DNA of 64,000 bases. Origin: Pithys albifrons albifrons (taxonomy: Eukaryota > Chordata > Aves > Passeriformes > Thamnophilidae). The stretch is taken from assembly GCF_047495875.1 (NCBI RefSeq), contig NC_092463.1:36087724-36151723 (forward strand), read 5' to 3'. This document shows positions 51,365-61,700 of this stretch, one piece after another. Position 1 is the stretch's first letter, and each line of letters begins with the position of its first letter. Under the pieces are notes generated by a model. It ran no database searches. It was not told where the DNA came from and worked only from the letters and a program-made list of their open reading frames with translations. The position numbers and the translations under genes were made by a program.

Positions 51365-54300
51365 TCTGAGAAAGGTAATTAAGACATAGGCTCTGCTCCA
51401 AGGTTACCAAGCACTTCTGGACAAGTCCTGCTGCTTTTCTGTTCCCCTGCCAGAATGGAAAAGCTTACGCACATCCACCAGGTATCTGGATGTAAAGACA
51501 GGTGCAGGCAGTACCGACAGAACCTTCACAGCTGCCAGCAGAGAGGTTTGTTTCTCCGCATGCACAGTCACTGCAGGACACAAACACAAACAGCTTCTGT
51601 TTTAACTGCCCATCAAGAGAAACACTTAAATATGATGTCATTCAATTTAGCAAAGGTTTGTTTGATAAAACAAAACTGAAGTGAGAGCCTCACACAATAT
51701 AAATCACATGTGTTCCCACACAGAGAAAATAAAAAAAAATCCTGTATATTGTGCACCACAGCCTACGGAAAAGTATATGTGTATATTAAACATCTCTATT
51801 CTAAAAGTTGTTAAAGGAGGGGTGCAATGAGCTATGTAGGAAACACATTGGGAAGAAGAATCCAAATGCTCAGCCGGCTCCAAAGTCTCCCAACTACAGT
51901 CTGCTTTCCTGTGGCAGATCACAGCAGTCAACATAAGCAAACTCAAGCAGACCTACTGGCAAAGACAATGCCTATTGGAATTACAGGATTAGGCCTACGG
52001 CACTTAAAGTAATGGTGGGCATAGTGCTTCAGTCACAAGTGAGAGAAGGATGGGGATGTTGCTGAGTGGCAGGCCTTCCTCTCAGCTGATTTTATTTAGA
52101 TTATGTACTGGCAACATCCCACACACCAAAACCTTTGCAGAAGAGTAACTTGACAAACGGTCTACCACAAGGTTAAGGCTTACCAGTGTTAGATGTAGCC
52201 CAAGATCATAAGAACTGCATCAAAATAAGGCAGTTTGCATATGCCATACAGCCTGAGGGGAATCTTTTGTGGGATGAGACAAAACAGGAGTTGCACAGAG
52301 CTGGTCAAGCCCTCCGTTTCCCTTAGCCACATGATCCCAAAAGTCTGCTCTTAGCCTGTGTGCAAGATTGCCAACTCTTACCCAGCCACTGTGTGGTTTA
52401 GATGAGGAAAGAAAAACTATTTCGAACACCCTTAACATTATTGTTACTCAAAGGCTCTCATGGCAGCTTCTGCTTAGCCCTGTATAGCCCTGAAAGCCCT
52501 GTTCTTCTTGAGAGATATTAGACAGCACTTACATCTTCAAGACTGCATAGATATGAGTCCAGAAAGGACTTGATTAAATAGCACGTCATTACAGCAAATT
52601 TCTAAACTCCACAGACACTTTGAGTTTTGCACTGTCCAGTGTTTTTTTAAAAATATGTTCTATGTTTAGTTGGATGGGAAATAATTTGTGATTGAGAGTT
52701 TGACATCTGTTTTTACGATAGCTGTTTAAGTTGAGGAATCCTGAAGACTAAGCTTCTGTGATACCATTTCAGAATTATGAATGGATGTTGGTTCCTCATC
52801 CATGTCTCCAGGCCAGAGAAGAGTGATGGGCATGGTTTGAAACAGTACTGCTTGTGTATAATCTGTGAGAAAAAAGTGTCTGTCTTACCATGCACGTAAT
52901 TTGTGAAGGGAAAAGTACTTCAGGCTAAGCCAGAAGACAAGACATGTGGCTGCAGGAAGTGTGGTCCTAATGTCAGACTTGCAAGCAGGTGAGAAATCAG
53001 TTGGCAAACACAGTTATGACAGACTGCTCCAGGGAAAGCATGTAACTGCAGAAAAGGATCTTGGATTATAAAGATGGAAAATTGCACAGAGGAGGAGGCC
53101 AGCAGAGAATCTCAGCTGTTTGTACAGAAGATACTAAACACTGTGGCTGCAGGAGTTTTCTTCCACCAGACTCAGCAAAAACTGAGGTTCTGAAATCCCC
53201 CATGGTAGTGAAATCTCCTGGGTCCTGGCCCTCCTCTCATCCTCTAACTGCACCCTATAACAATAATGAACTGCAGAACTAGACAAACAAAACTCAAGAT
53301 AATAATGAACTTTAATGGATTTTGTCACTGAATAGGTATCTGTCCCCCCAGTACCCAACAGCCTCTGTAACTTTTCCCCATTGGCTGCTTGGGCTCACAG
53401 TCAGCTCACACACAGCTGTGTGGCTGTGGCTGGGACAAGAGCTACCAAACACCTCATGACAGTCCCGCCCTTTATCAGGTAGCCACAGGTTTTTGCCCAT
53501 GGTCCTTGCCTCAGCTAAATTATGATCATGGCTATACCTGCCCAGATACCTTGCTCACCCAGGCTCCCTTCTGTTTTCCTAGCTTGACCTTGGACCTGTC
53601 CTATCCCTAGACTTGCCTGATGATCACTGGATTGTGACTGGCCCTGGTTACTGTCACTTGACCTGCCCTGCTCCCCTTGATCAGGTAACCCTGGAACTGA
53701 ACTCATGAGGCACTGCCCTGCTGTCACCCTTTGCTCCAGTCCCTCTTCCCTTACAGAGCAGCACCTGACACTGCTGCCTCGACACAAAAACCTAATTAAA
53801 GAAACCCAAACATTACAGGAATAACCTTGATACCACAAAGGTAATTGCCACCAGCAGCAATGGCATAGACAGGCTGTTCAGAAAACCTTCACTTCTTGTG
53901 AACCATATGAATGGGTTTACTAGATGAGTAGAATAAAGTTTTTTAAATTAACATATGTGTACCTGGAAGTTTTGCTCAGAAGTTTGCATTGTTACTGGTG
54001 CAATACCTCCTATAGTATTTTTTTTAGTTTTGCCTTGGGGAGGTCTGAATTTAAAATCTTTTCAATGGTGACTTGAGAGTGTCCCGAAACCAACCTAGAA
54101 ATAACAAACGTAGAAGTAGCAGAAATTACAGGTGTGTTACAGAGCCTGAAAGGCCCTGCCTGCCCAGAGACACCACTGACATTTACTTGTTTGGAAGAAG
54201 AAGCAGTGAGATAATTGGGCCTATGGAGACAAGGTTTTCACTGAGTTTGACAGGGGCTGAGGCCTGAACTGATGATGGGACATCTATCTCTCCTGCTGTA

Positions 54301-55797
54301 CTTGCTTTTTGTCACTCTGGGAATTGACCCTTTCTACCCTCAAAAACAGAAAGATGCAAATTCTACGTCTCTCTTTCACTCCACGTAAGGTGAGAAGTCT
54401 AGGTTTGGTCTTTCTTGGAAACATCCTCTCCCTGGATTCAAAATCACTGTAAGCAGATCAGTAGTTCAGGGACCCCAAGTTCTGTTTTGCTGATGGAAAC
54501 CAGATGCATGATAACAGCCAGACAATTTTCTCTTCTGTAGCAACTCCACTGGTTTCTCCTTATTTCCTATAGCATCCCAACAGAGTCTGACCCATTCTCC
54601 TCAGTGCTAGTTCCTGTTTCACTCATCTTTTCTCTCCTGCAGGCAGACGAGAATAAAGAAACCTTTCACCTTTTGCCTCCTGCCTAATCTGAGACTTCTT
54701 CCTTTGTCCCAGCTTCTCCAGTCACAAATCATCATCAAGAAGTAATTCTCCTTTAGAATGCACACCAGCTTAGATCTTCCTACCTCCAATTAGGGCCTGC
54801 AAGATCTGGGGGTGTCTGTAGAAGAAGTCAATAGCCATATGCAATTACAGGAAGATCACAAAAAGCAGAAATGCCAGACTGCTGCAGAAATAGTAAGCTC
54901 TTGGTGCAATGACCCATTGTCCAGCTGTCTCAGGGTCCCAATGGAGAACATGATGCTCACATCCATGACAGCTGGTTCACTTAATACGAGCTGCAACCTG
55001 TGACAGGTAACCCCATGCAGGAAATATTCAACTCCCTGATTTGTTATAAAATTCAGATACTAGAGTATGATTTGGGGAGAACGGAATAAACTTCAGAGCA
55101 AGTTTTGCAGGCATGAAGTATACACTTTGTCGATATTTAGTAAGGCAATTATGGTTTTGTTCCACATTGTGTTGGAGTGCCATCACTTGATCCTGCCTCT
55201 TTTCATTCCACTCAGATTAGTTAATTTTTAGATCAATGAGGACTTAACAGAAAGTAAATCACATGCCATTTAATAAGATTTCATATTAAGTAGAAAAGAG
55301 CCACAAAGCAAGTTGAAGTCTGCTTGAAAGCCCCAGAGCTTTGTCCAATCCTTAGTCACAATTATTTCCTCTTTCACTGCCAAAGCAAACTGCAGTGTCC
55401 ATTGTACCCAAGCATGAAGACAAAGCTTGTTAACCCTTGCTAAGATACTCTGACATTTGTTGTTGCCATGTTCACAACTTAATTTTTTCTAAAGCTTAGT
55501 CTGCTTGAGCCTGATAGCAATATACCAACAAACATTTCATCTTGCAATTATGTTCTTGTAAAACCTAGCTTTAGCAAGACATCCTTTCCCTTTCCTTCCA
55601 TATTAGAAGGATCAAGAATGTTAGAATTTCACTAGAAACAGCAGATAATTTGTCATATGAGCTGCATACTATAGGAAAGCCTGCTCTCTTTTCACTTTAT
55701 CTGCATTGCATTAGAAGGCCACTGCAAGTTTCATCACGGTCTGTAATGGACTTCTGGAGCTCCACTTAGATCTACTATTTTAGCATGTGCCATCTGT
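51365..55797. other. Intergenic; possible unclassified repeat at 53460-53770
   Basis: No coding exon was recognised. The stretch 53460-53770 stands out as GC-richer, with repeated short phrases ('cttgacct', 'ccctgct', 'cctggttactg'), and resembles an old LTR or a minisatellite-like piece. I could not assign it. The rest is ordinary AT-rich DNA. Confidence 0.4.
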
Positions 55798-55809
55798 GGA
55801 GCATAATGT
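55798..55809. repeat. Target-site duplication, left copy (SINE copy 2)
   Basis: The 12 bases 'ggagcataatgt' recur exactly at 56175-56186 on the other side of the SINE. Confidence 0.9.
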
Positions 55810-56003
55810 TGTATGTTGTTTGGCCAGACTTCTCGAACGCAGATTTGGGCAGGGCTCTCCCCACATGGGTGTGCCCTTCCAGCCTGCGCAGTGGATTTTT
55901 TAGGTGAGGCACAGCGTGCGCAGAACTGGCCCCACTGTTTAAGTCCTGAGGTTCATCTGCCACGGCCGAGTGAGCTTGGACAGTGACAGTGAAGTCCTCG
56001 GGA

Positions 56004-56080
56004 CTGTCACAGCACCCGGTACTAACCGGGGCTGACCCTGCTGAGCATCCAAGATCTCACGGGATGGGATGAGAGGCATT
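56004..56080 (-). pseudogene. 5S rRNA-like unit of SINE copy 2, C box deleted
   Basis: On the minus strand 'cccgtgagatcttgg', 'cagcagggtcagcccc', 'ggttagtac' and 'cgggtgctgt' follow 5S order. The block 'cttggatgggagacc...' between 'agtac' and 'cgggtgct', present in copy 1 (27 nt), is missing. This removes the C box needed for type 1 Pol III transcription. Confidence 0.85.
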
Positions 56081-56095
56081 GAACTGCCAGGACAT

Positions 56096-56168
56096 GGTCC
56101 CCACTGAGACTCAAACTCAGGACCTTGGGATTCAGAGTTCAGAGTGCTCTCCTTTATGCCCTGGGACC
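56096..56168 (-). pseudogene. tRNA-Gln(CUG)-like head of SINE copy 2
   Basis: The 73 nt start 'ggtcccagggcataaaggag' and end 'ctcagtggggacc', so the acceptor arms pair (GGTCCC with GGGGACC). The middle 'agcactctgaactctgaatcc' matches the tRNA-Gln D-stem and anticodon arm, with anticodon CTG in a 'ctctgaa' loop. The T arm 'tgagtttgagtctca' keeps a readable B box. Mismatches in the anticodon stem and a degraded A box show it is not a functional tRNA gene. Confidence 0.85.
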
Positions 56169-56174
56169 ACCCCC

Positions 56175-56186
56175 GGAGCATAATGT
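56175..56186. repeat. Target-site duplication, right copy (SINE copy 2)
   Basis: An exact repeat of 55798-55809 ('ggagcataatgt'), adjacent to the tRNA-like 5' end of the SINE. Confidence 0.9.
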
Positions 56187-57689
56187 AACACACAATGATT
56201 TCCTCACTTGAGCGGATTCACAGCTACAGACCTATATACAATTTGCACTGTAGAACTTCTACACCCCACACCTGCCCACACATCAACCAATGATAAACTA
56301 AAATTACTCAGACTGAAGCATCTGCTGGTGTGTTCATTCTGCATCCATGCTGACCCTGCCAGCTTTCATTTAAGATGCTCCCTTTCTGCTAAAAGTGGTT
56401 GGATTCCCCTGCTTAGAAAACTGCTATTTTATTTTTCTACCCTGCCCCATGCTTTGTGTTCCTGCCATGCTCTGCAGAGGCTGCAGTTGCTTGCAGAAAA
56501 GTACCTGCCATGATGCACGTAGACTTTTGCTGCAGATGAGGCCAGCTTGAACACTGTGGTAACCTTGTGGTTGTGACAGGTGAGTGAATTCAGCTAGAAA
56601 ATCTGCTTCTTTTGGGACAGACTCCTACTCTGCAGAACACTACAGGAGGCAAAAACATTCGGTTTTGTTTCAGATAGGCAGGATTCGGGGAGGAGAAGTG
56701 GAAAAACAGTTTGAAAGACAAAACATTGCAAGACACCCCTGTTGCTAAAACAAATGAAAAGAGATTCATTTTGCATGGTATTATTTGTAGACAAATTGAC
56801 TGCCTGTCCACTTTCCTCCCAGTTTATCACCAAACAACACTACAGCAGTTTGAAAGGAATACATGACTAAAGGTAGCCTACCTATGCAATGTTCAGTTCT
56901 GTATCTGTTGGAAATCTGTATATTTCTTGCATGTACTTGCATTAGAAAAAAATCATTTTTTCAAAGTAAATTATGAAACCTAAGTTCTTGTAGTGCATAG
57001 TCCTTCCTCAGTACAGGTACATTTCTTAAAGCAGAGAAACATGAAACGATGGCTTGGTGGCAGAGAAGAGCAAAGGTACATCCTAGGAATCAAACACACA
57101 AACCCAGGAATCAAAACCACATTATTCTGGCTTGCACACTTACAGCAGATGAAAGACAGCTTGGAAAGATCCTTGTTTCTGCAACTGTGTCTCACTGAAT
57201 GATGTGGCAGGGACAAAGGCACAGCATCGGAAGCAAATCTAAACCATCTGTTAAATGTCATCATGCACAAAACATGTTACTGCATTAGCTCCAGATTCAG
57301 GGATTCAGATTAACATTCTGGCTGAGATACTAAATAAAGACTAGAAAAATCTCAAGCTAACAGAACAGAAATATTAACCTTAATAAAAATGGCATGCAAT
57401 TAATTACCCAGTTCAGAGAAAAGCCAGAAGGGGGTTAGCAGACAGGTACTGTGTGCCAAGACTTACACTAAACTTTCTGGGGTTTCACAGAAACATTTCA
57501 AAAGCCCTATGGAGGACCCAGAGCCGGAGTAGCTGAGCAGGATCAAGACACCTAGCAAAGAAGAATAAACTTCTTGTTGCACTAGGAAAAATTCTGAAAT
57601 CTTCAGAGCAAGGTAATGCCACTGCTACTCTAAATATCTGCTTGAAATTATTCGAAGCACAAAGTCAAGAACTCAAGGCCTAAGGACAA
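56187..57689. other. Intergenic, no gene seen
   Basis: AT-rich sequence without recognised repeats or exons. Confidence 0.45.
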
Positions 57690-58570
57690 TCACTTTTATA
57701 ACAGTTTTATTCAAGTCTGTGTGCTCTAGTGTTGAGACAAGGCCTAGATCAGCATTACACTGTAATACAATAATTTTAGCCATTGAACCAAGCCTGCTTG
57801 GCATCCTTGGTTTACAATTTACAGTACATCCAAAAAAAGAGCAAAGAGAAAAGAAATCCCAAAACGCCAACAACTTTCATTAGCTCTTTGCTTTGCTTAA
57901 ATATTGTTCTATAACATAAAATAATTTAATACAAAAAGAACTGTAATCCAAATACACATAATACATTGACACAGAACAGAGGAAAGATACAGTAGATTAT
58001 GCACAAGAGTATTCAGTTGATGTGTTACCTACAGTGAAACAAATTGGACATTAATATAATTTAACTATTTAAGCCCAAGAGGGTCAGAGGCAACAAGTCC
58101 AGGTCACAAATAAAGCTTTTTAAAAAATAATGCAATCCTCTTTTCCTTTAAGCTTGCTGCTGTACAGAAGTTAAAGGAAGGCTCCAACAAATCACTTAAT
58201 TTGACAACATTTCATCACACAAACAAGAAAAACTTGGTGGCCTCTGTTATTTTACTCAGCTCTGGGGTACATTGCCATTTGCTAATGCAACTGCTTCATT
58301 GCAAATTCTTCAGGCAAACATACCTTCAGGCGCTACTTCCATAACAACACACTTTTGAACACCATGAACAGAAGAGAAGACATACAGAGGTCTCCAAAAC
58401 CAGACTGAAATACTTGAGCTGTAAGATCAATCTCAGTCCTACAGAGTTTGGAGTTCCTTATGAAGTACCCAACACCCTTTACACAGCGATTTCCACTCAA
58501 GCAGGAACTATCCCATATCTCAAAGGATCAGACATGGGTGCATGATCTTATACTAGAGTAATCTACTCAC
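57690..58570 (-). other. Possible 3' end (UTR) of a minus-strand gene
   Basis: On the minus strand an AATAAA (57706-57711) is followed 15-20 bases later by a plausible cleavage site, then a T/G-rich stretch. The 0.8 kb before it is AT-rich and repeat-free, as 3' UTRs often are. In human the gene MAP3K9 is convergent with TTC9, so the last exon of MAP3K9 is the natural candidate. This rests on synteny from memory, not on any recognised coding sequence. Confidence 0.3.
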
Positions 58571-58715
58571 CTGGTTCTTCAGATTTACAACATTGTACCT
58601 TGGAAAGGTCATCGATTTTGCATCTGGCTTTAAACAAAAGCAGGAGCAGATCCGCAATTAATAAGGCAAAAGAAAGAAGTAGCTTATAAAAAGAGGGAGG
58701 AAATACATTCTCTGG
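58571..58715 (-). other. Possible minus-strand exon with a hydrophobic segment
   Basis: A strong donor-like sequence (ccag|gtgagt, exon end at 58571) and a fair acceptor (tttctcag, exon start at 58715) bound 145 bases that are open in one frame. The translation contains a membrane-like run around 'LLLSFALLIADLLLLLF' followed by basic and acidic residues. The open frame extends upstream to 58832. I do not recognise the protein, and chance is a fair alternative. Confidence 0.2.
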
Positions 58716-61700
58716 CTGAGAAATTCTTGGACTTTCAAAGCCACAGAAGAGACATGTTAAAAGCACAGGTATTTTCCCTGATTTTTCCACCACTGTTGCC
58801 TGTCCACTCCATATAAGCCTCTCAGTTTGCATCAGGTAAAATATCTCAGGTATTTCCAGCTTGTCCTGAATTTATGACATGGAATTCATATAGCAGCACA
58901 AAATGCTGTGCCAACAGCTGACAGACAAGAACCCTACAACTCTAGTAAAGTGGTGGATGTTGATCACTGCTGAACTTGTCAGGTCTGTCCACCAGCCTGG
59001 AGGGATGCATTTTTAAACCAAGAAGAAACACCTGAGAAAAGGTCTCGGGTTAAATTGCCATTTGCACACAGAAGCTCCAGTCACCACTTACTGCCTCTTT
59101 ACAGATAGCACTCTGCTAATGCAGAAGTTGTTGCTCTTTTATCTGGTATTAGAAAACATTCTCAAAGCTTACCCTGCTTGTGGTAAGAATTAGCAGCCAA
59201 ACAGGCATGGCATGTGCAGTCATGGAAAGGCCACAAGAATCAGCAGTCAAAGCAGCATTTACCCAGAGGCTTTTGAGGAACTCTTTCCTCAGGTTAAGTG
59301 ACTCTTTCCTCTCACAAGCAAAGAGCTTGGTCCTTCACCATTAGTCTCTGCAGGACAATCTCCCAATTTAAAGAGCTTTGCTGAATTGGGGTCATTTTCA
59401 CTCACAGATACATTCCACTGACTTCAGTGATGCTTAAGTGTGTGATGAAGAGATTTCTGAATTGAGGCCTCTTCCCTTTTAACTTGAACTTTTACTACTA
59501 GATGCTCCTGGGTTTATGTGGTTTCTTATTGTAACTGCCAAGCATGACAGGCACAGGTGCCTACTGACTAAGTGGATCTAAGTATATTCTCCAGTTTGAA
59601 GCTAGCCATCCCCCAAAGAGACCTATGTTACACAAGAATGGATTCTACTCTCTGCAAAGAGCACTGCCCAAACTCAATCAGTTCAACTGTTCAACTCATA
59701 AGTATGCTTTTTTTACTGATTTTTTTCCCTGTGCCTTTATTCTTTACAGACTAGGATATCTGGATGTTGTCAAAACAACCTTGAAAACAGAGCAATGGCA
59801 GAACTGATGAAATAACAACTGCTTGAGCCATCTCAGAGATTTTAGGTGCTGTGTTCAGATACAAATGCTAACCCTGTTGACACTGTAAGAGCTGCTCACT
59901 AAAACATTTTATGACAATGACTAGTCCTGGGAGAAAAGACTACCCAAGTTGAGAAGTGGCCACGTTCACAAAGTCCAGAAGACCCCAAGGATGAAGCTCC
60001 ATTCTCCTGCAGATACAGAGACTCAAGAAGCTCAGTGTGCAACTAAGCTATGCCAAACAGCAATCAGAGGCCAGGTTTGTTCTGAAACTTAACTGCTGTT
60101 AGCAGCATTCTTCTCAATGAAGCTTGGAAAAACACCAGCATCTCTTCCTGCTCCATTATAACCTCTATTGCTATGATTGCGAGACAAAAGCATCAGAACA
60201 TGGCTAGAACAATGTTTCTTCTTTCTCAGACACATATGTCTCTCCAAGACAAGGAGCCTGGCTTTATCCAACCTCAACATCTGTTCTTGAGAAAATGCTG
60301 AACTGAAACAATCAAGGTAGAACAGGGAGACAGTGTCACTCACTCTGAAATGCATTGTTCTGGTCTTATGTTGGGGTTTCAGCCAAAAACTTTTGAACAC
60401 AATGTAGTTTCTCAATAGCTATCCTGGCAGCTGAAATTTGAGCATGGACAACATCCTAGAAAAGTATTTCAGAGTAATGAAGGACCTACCCACCCTGCCA
60501 TGATTATTTTTCAAATTGCTTATTTTAGGTAAATAAAACTTTGGCATTCCTCCTGCAGATTTGTTCTAAGACCCTTTTTGCTAGCTGTGCATCCATCTGA
60601 CCCATCAGCTACTGACCTAACAGTAGCCCACTTCAAGCTGAGCTTATAAATCTACTACTCTGCACATTAAAAATGTGTAATAGTTTCTTAATATTAGCTA
60701 TATTGGGCTGTCTGCATATTATTAGCATTCAAATACAGCCAGGACTGTATTAGGAGCTGATACATTAGGAAAACAATACGGCAAATATTGTTTTCAGGAC
60801 CATGCGTAGGTTCACTTTAAGAGCATGTGAGATAATTTTTTTAAAAAATCCATTTTGAAAAAACAGACCATTGCTTTTAGAAACAGTAGTGACCAAAATC
60901 ACCATCTTTTGGTCCATGGAAAAATCAACCCTTCCAGAAGTCAGAAATCATCAAGAAAAATGCCCTGCCTTGTCCTTTATTATTTTGGAGACACAAATAT
61001 TTAAAGAAGTATAATCTTATCTTAATAAACTGAATAGCTGATTTTATTTTTCCATCAGGAATTTGTATGTCAAGAGCCAAATACAAGTGTTGCCTCTGCC
61101 CTCCCACCTCATTCCAGCTCCAACTGCCTACTTAGAGCAATTCTTAGCAAAACTTAACGTTTCTTCCCATTCTATCTCTACAAATGAGGTAGTTCAGGGT
61201 AAAACAAAACAAACGAACCAGAAACTGGATGAGTTGGATGGGACTTTGAGCAACCTGATCTAGTAGAGGATGTCCCTGGCCGTAGCAGAGGGACTGGAAC
61301 TAGATGATCCCTAAGGTCCCTTCCAATCCAAACCTTTCTATAAAATTAAGTAACTACACATCCCTCAAATTCTTTTTTAGGATCCAACTTACCTATGATG
61401 CCAACAGATTACCGAGATTATCTTTTTGTCCCCTGACTTACCTTAGGAAGGGTAATTTCACATTTTTATTTGCTATTTCCTGCCAATCTCCACTTTCACT
61501 TCACTCAGTTGTATCTTACACTTCTAGTTTGGAAACGTTTTAACTCAAAGCACACCTAAAACATGTATTGTTTTCTGTCTTAGGCTTGTTACTGTGGTAA
61601 CAAGAAGAAACAACCAATAAAAATGGGATGGGGGCAAAATTCCAATAGAGAGATACTGAGAGACAGTGACAGTGCACGCCTTGACACAGGGGTGCACGTG

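Larger units (their letters stand above)
55810..56174 (-). mobile_element. tRNA-Gln / 5S rRNA / RTE composite SINE (copy 2)
   Basis: A 365-base insertion bounded by a perfect 12-bp duplication. On the minus strand it starts at 56174 with a tRNA-Gln-like head (56168-56096), then a 5S rRNA-like unit (about 56080-56004). Next comes 138 nt colinear with the RTE leader 14690-14826 (55989-55852), and last a tail like the RTE 3' end (55851-55810). Because the duplication sits directly outside the tRNA part, that head was inserted with the rest and is a true part of the SINE. The 5S unit has lost 27 nt that copy 1 keeps. The element is non-coding and would depend on RTE enzymes for copying. Confidence 0.9.

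Noticed and set aside
56096..56168. A genuine tRNA-Gln gene on the minus strand
   Set aside because: The anticodon stem has mismatches, the A box is degraded, and it lies within the target-site duplication of a SINE, so it is the SINE head.
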